Shown piece after piece: positions 34,987 through 43,372 of a DNA stretch of 64,000 bases. Location of the stretch: NCBI GenBank assembly GCA_958423465.1, contig CATZRD010000002.1, positions 1 through 64,000 of the forward strand, given 5' to 3'. The position numbers were made by a program, and so were the translations under genes. The stretch comes from an uncultured Oscillospiraceae bacterium (GTDB lineage: Bacteria > Bacillota > Clostridia > Oscillospirales > Oscillospiraceae). The notes beneath the pieces are model-generated. The model did not search any database and had not been told where the DNA came from. It saw only the letters and a list, made by a program, of their open reading frames with translations. How positions within the stretch are numbered: position 1 is the first letter of the stretch; the number at the start of each line of letters is the position of its first letter.

Positions 34987-37509
34987 GTGCGCCCGGATAG
35001 GGCACCCTGCAATGCAGAAAGATGGTACTGCCCCGCACGATAACGCGGGAGGCCGCCTGCCTAACCGAAAGGCGAAAGCCGACACGGGAACACAGCACGG
35101 CAGGAAAGCGGTAAGTTGCCCAAAGGCAATCGGGCACGACTGAACCGCAAGGCCAAGTGGATATGAGGATTAAGTTGGGTTTACTGAATGCAAGTTTCAA
35201 GTCTCTGTTGTGTCCAGATGGAGGAAAGTGCCTGTAACCTCCAACACAGATACATTCACTACTTAAAGCTTAGTGAATGGTTATCAATCAATCTGTGCGG
35301 CGAGCAGGAGAACCTGTTTTAACGAAACGAAAGCAGAGTCCGACAATCCACATTTACCAAGGCAAGGTGTTAACCGGGGATACCCTAAACAGGAACGCCG
35401 TAAAAGGAGGGAAAATCTGGCTATGGTTTAGAGCCTGAATATCCTGCATGGGTACGGAGCGCCCATAGTAGTCCGAGGACCCTGAACTGACAGGGATAGC
35501 CGTAAAAACGGAAGCGGTAACGCCGTCCACATGGCGAAGGGGCGCAGTCAATGCGTACTAAAATCGTAAATTGATTAGGGAGGAAAACCTCACGAATGAA
35601 ACCAACAATGGAGATTTTAGAAAGAATCAGTCAGAACTCAAGCAAAAACAAAGAGGAAGTATTCACCAGATTATACCGTTACCTGTTGCGTCCTGACATC
35701 TACTATGAGGCATACCGAAATTTGTACCCCAACAGTGGAGCGGCAACAAAAGGTGTGAATGATGATACGGCGGACGGGTTCAGCGAGGCCAAAATCAAGC
35801 GCATCATTAAATCGCTGGAAACGGAAACCTATCAGCCAAAGCCAGCTCGAAGGACCTATATCAAAAAAGCCAACGGCAAAATGCGGCCTTTAGGGATTCC
35901 CACCTTTACGGACAAGCTGGTGCAGGAGGCGCTTCGGTTGGTGCTGCAAGCCGTGTATGAACCTGTTTTTCTGAATTGTTCCCATGGTTTTCGACCCAAC
36001 AGAAGCTGCCACACCGCGTTAGCCCAGGCCAAGCAGGAGTTTTCCGGGGCAAGATGGTTTGTTGAGGGCGACATCAAGGGCTGCTTTGACCATATCGACC
36101 ACACTGTTTTGGTAGGACTGGTAAACCGCAAAATCAAGGACGCAAGGCTGATAAAGCTGCTGCACAAATTTTTGAAAGCCGGGTATATGGAGGATTGGCG
36201 TTACCATACCACGTACAGTGGTACGCCCCAGGGTGGGATTATCTCTCCCATTCTGGCCAATATCTATCTGCATGAGCTGGATAAATTTGTGATGAAGCTG
36301 AAAGCCGATTTCGATGTCTACGAGGAGAAAAAGTACACGCCGGAATACAATGCGCTGTTAAGCAAAAAGAAAGTAGCACAGCGACAAATTAAGAAAGCCG
36401 AGGGAGAGGTACGTCAGCAGCTTATTGAAAAATATAAGGAAATCCGAAAGCTGATGTTAATGACCCCCGCTAAATCCCACACCGACAAGAAAATCAAATA
36501 TGTCCGATACGCGGACGATTTTTTGATTGCGGTAAACGGGAGCCGGGAGGATTGCGTGGAAATCAAGCGAAAACTGGCCGAGTTTATCGGAGGAACGCTG
36601 AAAATGGAACTCAGCGAAGAAAAGACGCTGATTACCCACAGCAGCGAATATGCCCGGTTCCTTGGCTATGACGTTCGGGTGCGGCGTGACGGAAAAATAA
36701 GGCGTGTAGGAAAGTTAAAGCAGTCGAAACGCACATTGAGCAACAAGGCGGAACTGGTTGTGCCGCTAAATGACAAAATCAATAAGTTTATCTTCTCAAA
36801 AGGCATTGCGATTCAGGAGGCAAACGGAAACCTGCGGCCCGTCCACCGGGCGGAGCTGCTGCACATGACGGATTTGGAAATTGTCACCAGCTATAACAGC
36901 GAGCTTCGGGGGATTTGCAATTACTACAATCTGGCAAGTAATTTCTGTCGGTTGAACTATTTGGCTTACCTGATGGAGTATAGCTGCCTGAGAACCCTGG
37001 CGAACAAACACAGAAGCTCTGTGCCGAAAATTATCCACAAGTTTCAGGATGGACAGGGCTGCTGGGGTATTCCCTATGAAACGAAAAAGGGTTGGAAACG
37101 GTGCTATTTCGCCGACTATGCGGACTGCAAAACGGTGAAAAATCCGACTGACAAAATCACTTTTGCGACCCAACAGCACAGGCTTTCGGTGAATACGATT
37201 GAGAAACGCTTAAAAGCGCGCAGATGTGAATTGTGCGGTTCCACAGACAGCGACTGCTTTGAGATTCACCATGTGAACAAGCTCAAAAATTTGAAAGGAA
37301 AGCTGCCCTGGGAAATCGCCATGATTGCAAAGCGGCGCAAGACCTTAGTGGTTTGTCATAGCTGCCACGTCATGATTCACCACCAATGAGTATCTGATTG
37401 AACGAGCAAAGACGGAGCCGTGTACAGCGAGAGTTGTAAGCACGGTTCTGAGGGGGGTCTGAGCAGACCTACCGCCGCAATGCGGTAAGGCGGCTCTTTC
37501 CTACCCTAC
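34987..37509 (+). mobile_element. Group II intron with encoded reverse transcriptase
   Basis: The intron begins with GTGCG at 34987 and ends with an AC dinucleotide at 37509. About 600 bases of structured RNA precede the encoded protein. The domain V-like hairpin starts GAGCCGTGTACAGCGAGAG and ends GTAAGCACGGTTCT, after the protein stop (about 37410-37450). Removing 34987-37509 joins TTC to AAC and restores the VirD4 sequence NDTSF-NYIVG in frame, which fixes both boundaries. It is transcribed in the same direction as its host gene. Confidence 0.9.
35596..37389 (+). CDS. ltrA: Group II intron reverse transcriptase/maturase with HNH domain
   Basis: 597 residues. Reverse transcriptase domains occupy about 50-380: RPLGIPTFTDKLVQEAL, FVEGDIKGCFDHIDH, GTPQGGIISPILANIYLHEL and the catalytic YADD in VRYADDFL. 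The maturase (X) region follows. The C-terminal HNH endonuclease has CELCGS, IHHVNKLKNLKG and CHSCH. All catalytic residues are present, so it should support splicing and retromobility. The ATG at 35596 follows AGGGAGGAAAACC. The base composition is more A+T-rich than the virD4 exons, in line with separate origin. Confidence 0.93.
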   Translation: MKPTMEILERISQNSSKNKEEVFTRLYRYLLRPDIYYEAYRNLYPNSGAATKGVNDDTADGFSEAKIKRIIKSLETETYQPKPARRTYIKKANGKMRPLGIPTFTDKLVQEALRLVLQAVYEPVFLNCSHGFRPNRSCHTALAQAKQEFSGARWFVEGDIKGCFDHIDHTVLVGLVNRKIKDARLIKLLHKFLKAGYMEDWRYHTTYSGTPQGGIISPILANIYLHELDKFVMKLKADFDVYEEKKYTPEYNALLSKKKVAQRQIKKAEGEVRQQLIEKYKEIRKLMLMTPAKSHTDKKIKYVRYADDFLIAVNGSREDCVEIKRKLAEFIGGTLKMELSEEKTLITHSSEYARFLGYDVRVRRDGKIRRVGKLKQSKRTLSNKAELVVPLNDKINKFIFSKGIAIQEANGNLRPVHRAELLHMTDLEIVTSYNSELRGICNYYNLASNFCRLNYLAYLMEYSCLRTLANKHRSSVPKIIHKFQDGQGCWGIPYETKKGWKRCYFADYADCKTVKNPTDKITFATQQHRLSVNTIEKRLKARRCELCGSTDSDCFEIHHVNKLKNLKGKLPWEIAMIAKRRKTLVVCHSCHVMIHHQ

Positions 37510-38160
37510 AACTACATCGTCGGTATGCTCTACACCCAGGCGTTTCAATCCCTCTACTACACCGCCGACAAGGTGCATGGGGGTCGCCTGCCCGTCCATG
37601 TTCGCTGTATCTTTGATGAATTTGCGAATGTGGCTCTCCCGGATGACTTTGAGCGAGTGCTGGCAACCTGCCGGAGCCGGGAAATCTCCATCAACATCAT
37701 CATTCAGAACATGGCCCAGCTTAAGGCGCTGTTCAAGGACTCCTGGGAGAACATCATGGGCAACTGCGATATCTTCCTCTACCTGGGCGGCAACGAGCAG
37801 GGCGCGTTTAAGTATGTCTCCAAACTGCTGGGGAAAGAGACCATCGACACCCAAACCCACAGCCAGAGCCGGGGGCGCAACGGCTCATACAGCACCAACC
37901 ACCAGCAGGCCGGGCGGGAGCTGCTGACCCCGGACGAGGTACGGACGCTGGACAACGCCAAGGCTATCCTTCTCATTCGTGGGGAGGCCCCGGTCATTGA
38001 CAGCAAGTACCCGCTGGAAAAGCACCCCCGGATCAAGCTGACGGAGGACGGCGGCGCCGCCCCTTATCTCCACCAGCCGGGGCTTTCCTTTGCCCAGGAG
38101 GATCTGACCCTACCCTTTGAAAGCCTGGACAACATTTTAATCATTGATATGGAGGACTGA
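37510..38160 (+). pseudogene. virD4/tcpA coupling protein, 3' exon
   Basis: This continues the coupling ATPase after the intron: NYIVGMLYTQAFQSLYY, VRCIFDEFANVALPDDFE (Walker B region), INIIIQNMAQLKALF, and the usual GRELLTPDEVRTLD end. After splicing, the exons make one frame of about 526 codons from 34057. The gene lacks its start and an internal block, so it is unlikely to work even when spliced. Confidence 0.8.
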
Positions 38161-38164
38161 CACC

Positions 38165-38880
38165 ATGAAAAAGACCGACAATCAGAATACCATCATCCAG
38201 CAGCGGGCCGGAAAAGCCCGCCGTTTCTATTTCTCCGCCGTTTTCACCCTGGCCCTGTGCGGGGCGTTGAGTGTTCCGGCCCTGGCCGCAGGCACCGACC
38301 CACTTGCCATTGTCAACAACCTTTCCGACTTCATCTTCTCCTGCATCAAGGCCATCGGCGTTATTATCCTGGGCTGGGGCGTGGTGCAGGTGGGTATGTC
38401 TGTCCAGTCCCACGACGCCAGCCAGCGCACCCAGGGCTTTCTCTGCCTCTTTGGTGGGCTTCTGATCGCCTTTGCAAAGGAAATCCTGGTTGCCATCGGC
38501 TACGGCCTGTTGGTGCTCTTTTTCGCTATGGGTATATTCCAGAGCGCCGCCAGCTTCAAGGACTTCCAGCGCCCGGAATTTGCCCTGCGGCACCTGATCC
38601 GCTTTGTTGCGGCAAAGGTGGCGGTTGGCTCGGCTATGGAGGTTATGACCACCATCTTCTCCATCTGCGGCGGCATCGTCCAGTCCGTCATGTCCAGCGT
38701 GGGCGGTATGGCCTCGGCCAGCGTGACCATCCCCCAGGAGATGGTGGACACCATTGAGAGCGTGGGCTTTTTGGAGAGCATACCCCTCTGGCTTGTGACG
38801 CTGCTGGGGAGCCTGTTCATCACCGTCTTGTCCTTCATCCTCATTATGACGGTGTACGGGCGCTTTTCCGGCTCTACTTC
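38165..38880 (+). pseudogene. Fused Maff2-like / VirB6-type conjugation membrane protein
   Basis: GGAGGA precedes the ATG at 38165. The first about 110 residues are the small signal-peptide membrane protein found before virB6 in Firmicutes elements (DPLAIVNNLSDFIFS, VQVGMSVQSHDASQR). From about residue 120 the sequence is the second half of a VirB6/TrbL-like channel protein (AASFKDFQRPEFALRHLIR, IPLWLVTLLGSLFITVLSF). The region between is missing, so a deletion joined the two genes in frame. The VirB6 frame breaks at about 38868, where a run of T is one base short. Confidence 0.65.
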
Positions 38881-39480
38881 TATACCGCCTTGGCCCCGCT
38901 GGCCCTGGCCTCCGAGCTGTTCATCGAAGGCTCCCTCAATATGTTTGCCCATGAGACCAACGTGGACATAGGCAGCCGCATTGTGGCCTTTGACCTCTAT
39001 GAGATGGGGGAACAGCTCAAACCCACCGCCCTGACCGTCACGATGGAGACCATTCAAAACCGGGTGGCGGCGAACCGCCTGGCCGGAAAGTACACATGGG
39101 TATTCATCGACGAGATTTACCTGTTCTTCAAGTATTTCTACTCTGCCCAGTTCCTCTACAAGTGCTGGAAGCGGTTTCGGAAGTACGCCGCCGCCATGAC
39201 CGGGGCCACCCAGAATGTGGAGGAGTGCCTGCGCTCCGATACCGCCCGGCTTATGTTTGCCAACAGCGAGTTCCTGATCCTGCTGAACCAGGCGGCCACG
39301 GATCGGGCCGAGCTTGCCCGGCTGCTGAATATCTCCCAGTCCCAGATGGGCCACATCACCAACGCCCCGGCCGGTCACGGCCTTCTCCGGGTGAGCGGCT
39401 CCATTGTCCCCTTTGCCAACGACTTTCCCAGGGACGGGGAGCTGTACCGCCTGATGACCACCACGCCGGGGGATAAGTAA
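38881..39480 (+). pseudogene. VirB6 tail joined to the C-terminal part of a VirB4-type ATPase
   Basis: After the frameshift the frame reads LYFYTALAPLALAS (VirB6) and then directly FIEGSLNMFAHETNVDIGSR, AGKYTWVFIDEIYLFFKYF (Walker B) and AAAMTGATQNVEECLRS, which is the end of the conjugative ATPase VirB4. The Walker A part is absent. A second deletion therefore fused virB6 to virB4. No function is expected. Confidence 0.7.
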
Positions 39481-39541
39481 TACTCTCTACATTAGAGGCA
39501 TTCTCAAGAGTGTAGGTCTATATTCAACGTCTCATCAGATA

Positions 39542-40117
39542 CTATATATCTTCCTTATCTTTACAAAAGTCGGGAAGCTCTTTTGGAGCACGACATGTGA
39601 AGAATTGAGCAGCATACTCACTGTAAATATATTCGCTACCTATGCCACTAAAGCTAAGATCTTCTGTTTTGGCAAGGTAAAAGATTGCTATATATAGAGC
39701 AGCTATGGCGTTGACAGCATTCTGGTAGCTCGCACAAGAAAAATGGCTCCCTCTACTATGTTTTACTTGCTGATAAGCCGTCCACCATGAGATGGGGCCA
39801 GTTGTCCACTCACTATATGGTTGAATATATTTGCCCAAACGGTTAACCGATACTGTTGCCTCTACAATTTTAGGATACCGTGATAAGAGTATGCGTTTGT
39901 ATTCTCCAATATCTCCAACTTTTTTACTTTCGGTGGCAACGCAAATCAGTTTGAAAACAGACTCAACTTCTGTGCACGCAAGAATGAGTATCTTGGCAAA
40001 TTCAAAGGAATGCACATTTTCTTGTCCAGCCGGTTCAATATAGCGAGAAGTATTTGCCAAATCACTTTCAATGGAAAGATAATAGTTCCAAATCCCATAG
40101 AATTCCTGCGCTGTCAC
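39542..40117 (-). CDS. Helical protein of unknown function
   Basis: 191 residues starting at a GTG (40117) with GGAGGA eight bases upstream; an in-frame stop lies just before it. The protein is largely alpha-helical, with conserved-looking blocks (FEFAKILILACTEVESVFKL, WWTAYQQVKHSRGSHF, NAIAALYIAIFYLAKTE). The helical layout and K-H pair recall HEPN-like proteins, but I cannot confirm a motif. The A+T-rich composition differs from both sides, suggesting separate acquisition. Confidence 0.55.
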   Translation of the reverse strand: MTAQEFYGIWNYYLSIESDLANTSRYIEPAGQENVHSFEFAKILILACTEVESVFKLICVATESKKVGDIGEYKRILLSRYPKIVEATVSVNRLGKYIQPYSEWTTGPISWWTAYQQVKHSRGSHFSCASYQNAVNAIAALYIAIFYLAKTEDLSFSGIGSEYIYSEYAAQFFTCRAPKELPDFCKDKEDI

Positions 40118-40214
40118 ATCTCATTCCTCCAACTTTGAATTTTGTCGCATTGAGGTTTCAATAATTTCAGTTTATCTAAGCACTATTAGATTGTCAATAC
40201 CCCAATTAGTATCG

Positions 40215-40241
40215 AAACGTGCCTCAAATTGAGGTGTGTTT
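40215..40241. repeat. CCTCAAATTGAGG palindrome, copy 1
   Basis: The core palindrome lies at 40222-40234, extended by AAACGTG and TGTGTTT flanks that pair only through G-T wobbles, as if a transcribed hairpin were kept. Confidence 0.7.
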
Positions 40242-40245
40242 TAAG

Positions 40246-40284
40246 GCCCTGCGCTGTCCAAGCAAGGACGGCGCAGGGCTTTTG
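40246..40284 (+). terminator. Intrinsic terminator
   Basis: GCCCTGCGCTGTCC, a six-base loop and GGACGGCGCAGGGC, then TTTT. It insulates the MarR operon from upstream transcription. Confidence 0.75.
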
Positions 40285-40318
40285 TGCTACGTTTTGATCT
40301 GTATTCTGGAATATCAAA

Positions 40319-40356
40319 AGCACGCTATTGACAAGAAATCAAAAGCGTGCTATCAT
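40319..40356 (+). promoter_or_regulatory. Promoter and probable MarR operator
   Basis: TTGACA (40328-40333), 17 bases, TATCAT (40351-40356). AGCACGCT (40319-40326) and its complement AGCGTGCT (40344-40351) straddle the -35 and spacer. A third copy of the motif, ATAGCGTGCTAT, stands at 40846-40857 before the efflux gene. This is a good autorepression operator for the MarR protein. Confidence 0.7.
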
Positions 40357-40380
40357 TCTGCACAAAGGGGGCTGTGACCT

Positions 40381-40806
40381 ATGGAAATGAAGGCGACCTG
40401 CGGGGCGTTGATCAAACAAATCCACGACAGTTTGGAAAAACAAGTCAATAACACCCTGCGTGTGCAGGATCTGACCCAGACTCAGGTGTGGACCTTGCTT
40501 CATTTGGCCGCTGCGCCGGAAAAGAAATTACCCCTAAAGGAATTGGAGCGGCTGCTCCATGTGGCGCAATCAACGGCGGCAGGGATCGTTGTCCGTCTGG
40601 AGCAAAAGGGATTTGTGGAAGGTATTGGCGATCCCGATGACAGGCGCATAAAAACAGTGCGAATTACGCCAACAGGGGAGCAATGCTGCAACATGGCTGA
40701 TGAAAGTATGGCAGAAATGGAGGAGAAACTACTGTCCGCCTTAACAAAGGCGGAGCGAGATGAATTTTACATTTTACTGCACAAGGTCAGTCAAACTTTA
40801 GAATAA
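40381..40806 (+). CDS. MarR-family transcriptional regulator
   Basis: 141 residues with the MarR winged helix: LTQTQVWTLLHLAAAP, the recognition helix VAQSTAAGIVVRLEQKGFV, and the wing DPDDRRIKTVRITPTG. It is encoded directly upstream of a MATE exporter. The usual arrangement is that MarR represses both genes and releases DNA when a toxic compound binds. Operator-like repeats lie in its promoter and before the exporter gene. Confidence 0.9.
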   Translation: MEMKATCGALIKQIHDSLEKQVNNTLRVQDLTQTQVWTLLHLAAAPEKKLPLKELERLLHVAQSTAAGIVVRLEQKGFVEGIGDPDDRRIKTVRITPTGEQCCNMADESMAEMEEKLLSALTKAERDEFYILLHKVSQTLE

Positions 40807-40845
40807 GTGCCCGCCGGAGGGAGGGCATTTATTCTAACCATATCA

Positions 40846-40857
40846 ATAGCGTGCTAT
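40846..40857. promoter_or_regulatory. MarR operator-like site before the MATE gene
   Basis: ATAGCGTGCTAT repeats the half-site seen in the marR promoter, so the exporter may have a second control point. Confidence 0.45.
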
Positions 40858-40891
40858 TAACAGTATGCTGATAAAAGGAGAAGAAATACCT

Positions 40892-42259
40892 ATGAGCGAG
40901 TCTAAAATGGCAGAGATTTTTGAGAAGGCTCCAGTGTCCCAGGCGGTGTTGAAAAATGCTTTGCCCGCTATGGCGGCTATGCTGATGGTACTGATTTATA
41001 ATTTGGCGGACACATTCTTCATCGGACAGACCCACGATGATTTGCAGGTGGCGGCGGTGTCCTTGGCAATGCCTGTGTTCCTTATGTTTATGGCCGCTGG
41101 CACCGTCTTTGGTATGGGCGGTACATCGGTGATCTCCCGCGCCTTGGGCGAGGGGAACAGAGAATATGCCCGAAAGGTATGCGCCTTCTGTATGTGGAGC
41201 TGCATCATCGTTGGCACGGCCATGTCGGCCCTGTTTTTGATCTTCATGGATCAAATATTGGCCTTGGTGGGAGCCAGCGCGGATACATGGGTGTACGCAA
41301 AGACCTATCTCTCCATTGTGAGCCTGGGTGGGCCTTTTACAGTGATATCAAACTGTTACTCAAATGTGATCCGGGCCGAGGGAAACTCCGGGCAAGCCAT
41401 GATGGGCCAACTCCTGGGCAATCTTCTGAATGTGATCCTTGACCCTATCATGATCTTGACCTTGAACTGGAATATTGCCGGGGCCGCAATCGCTACCGTC
41501 ATCGGCAATGTGGCGGGGGCCGGGTACTATATTTTCTATTTTCTGCGGGGGCGGTCCACCCTCAGTATTCGGCTCAAGGATTTTACCTGCAAGGATAAAG
41601 TCTGCTCCGCTGTTCTCTCAATCGGTGTTCCCGCGGCCCTTGGCTCTGTGCTGATGAGTGTATCTCAAATTCTTATCAACAGTCAGCTTTCTGCATATCC
41701 AAGCGGAGACATGGCTGTGGCAGGGATGGGAGTCGCCATGAAGGTAGTGACCATCACGGGTATGGTATGTATGGGCCTGGGGCAAGGCGTTCAGCCCCTT
41801 CTGGGATATTGCGTAGGGGCAAAGCTGTGGGAGCGGTTTCGGAAAGCCTTGAAATTTTCTTTGCTCTTTGCTTTGACCCTGGGTGCGGCGCTGACTTTGA
41901 TATGCTATTTGTTCACTGGGCAGATCGTCGGCGTATTTTTGACAGATTCCCAGGCATACAGCTACGGGATGGATTTTTCCCGCATCCTGCTCACCACCAG
42001 CTTCCTGTTCGGTGTGTTCTATGTCCTGATCAATACGCTCCAGGCCATGGGTGCCGCTACTCCGGCATTTATCATCAATCTAAGCCGCCAGGGGATCATT
42101 TTCATCCCCGCTCTGTTTATCTTACAGGCTATCCTGGGTATCGCCGGCTTGATTTGGGCGCAGCCAATAGCTGACATTCTCTCCACTGGACTGGCTCTGA
42201 CTCTATATGTCCGGGTATCCAGGAACATGATGCAAGGGAATATGCAGGAGAAAACATAG
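40892..42259 (+). CDS. MATE-family multidrug efflux transporter
   Basis: 455 residues and 12 membrane helices. Typical features are IYNLADTFFIGQ in helix 1-2, GMGGTSVISRALGEG after helix 2, and GNLLNVILDPIMI in the middle. It belongs to the DinF/NorM-like MATE exporters, which expel cationic drugs in exchange for sodium ions or protons. The ATG at 40892 is preferred; AAAGGAG lies 11 bases upstream. An in-frame ATG at 40865 has no site. It is in an operon with marR. Confidence 0.92.
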   Translation: MSESKMAEIFEKAPVSQAVLKNALPAMAAMLMVLIYNLADTFFIGQTHDDLQVAAVSLAMPVFLMFMAAGTVFGMGGTSVISRALGEGNREYARKVCAFCMWSCIIVGTAMSALFLIFMDQILALVGASADTWVYAKTYLSIVSLGGPFTVISNCYSNVIRAEGNSGQAMMGQLLGNLLNVILDPIMILTLNWNIAGAAIATVIGNVAGAGYYIFYFLRGRSTLSIRLKDFTCKDKVCSAVLSIGVPAALGSVLMSVSQILINSQLSAYPSGDMAVAGMGVAMKVVTITGMVCMGLGQGVQPLLGYCVGAKLWERFRKALKFSLLFALTLGAALTLICYLFTGQIVGVFLTDSQAYSYGMDFSRILLTTSFLFGVFYVLINTLQAMGAATPAFIINLSRQGIIFIPALFILQAILGIAGLIWAQPIADILSTGLALTLYVRVSRNMMQGNMQEKT

Positions 42260-42281
42260 CTTTATATGTGATTTAAACATA

Positions 42282-42330
42282 CCTCAAATTGAGGCACGTT
42301 TTTCGACGGGAAACGTGCCTCAATTTGAGG
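42282..42330. repeat. CCTCAAATTGAGG palindromes, copies 2 and 3, as a large inverted repeat
   Basis: Two copies face each other: CCTCAAATTGAGGCACGTTT (42282-42301) and its perfect complement (42311-42330), separated by nine bases. The 20-bp stem may also terminate transcription after the MATE gene from either side. Confidence 0.75.
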
Positions 42331-42372
42331 CGTATTTCTATTGACGAATTATCTCGCTCCATAAACGCCATA

Positions 42373-42404
42373 GGGGACAACGACATGGTATCGCCGTTGT
42401 CCCC
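42373..42404. repeat. Hairpin GGGGACAACG
   Basis: GGGGACAACG and its complement separated by 12 bases. It lies in the 42.33-42.69 kb gap before the two-component system. Besides this hairpin and the promoter region at 42.63-42.68 kb, no gene is supported there. Confidence 0.5.
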
Positions 42405-42634
42405 ATCATAACGCCGCAGATGTATGCGGCGAGTATATTTGGTCTGCCCTTTTGGCGGTTGCCAAGGCGGGCAGTAGCCTGAAAAGAGAAAGGAGAGAAA
42501 AGCGTGTGTTCGCTCGTCCCAAAAACAGGATAGCAACTCAGCATAAAATGGTGCTGAAAAATTCATGAAGGATTTGTAAACATCTCCATACCTGCATTGC
42601 CAAGTTCAAAATCGTTTGCTACAACGGTAGGGCT

Positions 42635-42666
42635 TTCAGTTCCTTTTCAGCATTAGGGTATAGGAT
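42635..42666 (+). promoter_or_regulatory. Response-regulator operator and promoter (two-component operon)
   Basis: TTCAG at 42635-42639 is repeated 11 bases later at 42646-42650, in the block TTCAGTTCCTTTTCAGCATT. TAGGAT at 42661-42666 may be the -10. The same arrangement precedes the ABC operon (44651-44682). Direct repeats spaced by one helical turn are typical sites for OmpR-type regulators. Confidence 0.6.
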
Positions 42667-42697
42667 ATACCTGTAAAACATCTGGAGGTGATTACTC

Positions 42698-43372
42698 TTG
42701 AAAATATTGATCGTAGAGGATGAAAAGATACTGGCCGACTCTCTCAAGACCTTGCTGGAGAAAAAGGGATTTGAGGTAGAGGTGGCCTACGATGGCGTGA
42801 CTGGAAAGGAGTACGCCGAGTTAGGGGTTTATGATCTGTTGATCCTGAATGTGATGATGCCGGGGACGAACGGATACGACTTGGCCCGGCAGATACGCTC
42901 CCAACGGCTTGGGACACCCATCTTAATGCTCACCGCAAAATCGGAACTGGAGGACCGGATCACCGGCCTCAATGCCGGAGCGGATTACTACCTGACTAAG
43001 CCCTTCGACAGCCGGGAGCTTCTGGCCTGTATCAACGCCCTGCTTCGGCGCCAGGGGGCGCAGGTAGACCAAGTATCCTTTGGAAATACCACCCTGGATC
43101 TGTCCACAGCCACATTGACCTGCGGCGATAATGTCATCCGCCTTTCGGCCAAGGAGTTTGACATTATGCGGTTTCTCCTTCAGAGCGGGGAACGAAATCT
43201 CTCCAAAGAAGTGATCCTTGCCCGTGTATGGGGATATGAATCTGAGGCCGTAGAAAACCATGTGGAGGTCTACATTGGCTTTTTGAGGAAAAAGCTCCTC
43301 AGTATCGGCTCCAATATCCATATCACTGCCATCCGAAAACTGGGATACCACCTGGAGGTGACGGAGGAATGA
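42698..43372 (+). CDS. OmpR-type response regulator with Asn at the phosphorylation site
   Basis: 224 residues starting at TTG (42698), with GGAGGTG seven bases upstream. The receiver domain has the acidic pair E7-D8, Thr79 and Lys101. The phosphoacceptor position in the motif LLILxVMMPG is Asn51 (codon AAT) instead of Asp. The C-terminal winged helix is complete (RLSAKEFDIMRFLL, RVWGYESEAVENHVEVYIG). It overlaps the sensor kinase gene by four bases. Without Asp51 normal phosphorylation is impossible, so it may act constitutively, respond differently, or be a mutant. Confidence 0.9.
   Translation: MKILIVEDEKILADSLKTLLEKKGFEVEVAYDGVTGKEYAELGVYDLLILNVMMPGTNGYDLARQIRSQRLGTPILMLTAKSELEDRITGLNAGADYYLTKPFDSRELLACINALLRRQGAQVDQVSFGNTTLDLSTATLTCGDNVIRLSAKEFDIMRFLLQSGERNLSKEVILARVWGYESEAVENHVEVYIGFLRKKLLSIGSNIHITAIRKLGYHLEVTEE

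Noticed and set aside
42273..42566. A 97-codon minus-strand frame between MATE and the response regulator
   Set aside because: It runs through the palindrome pair and the GGGGACAACG hairpin and shows no motif or start signal.
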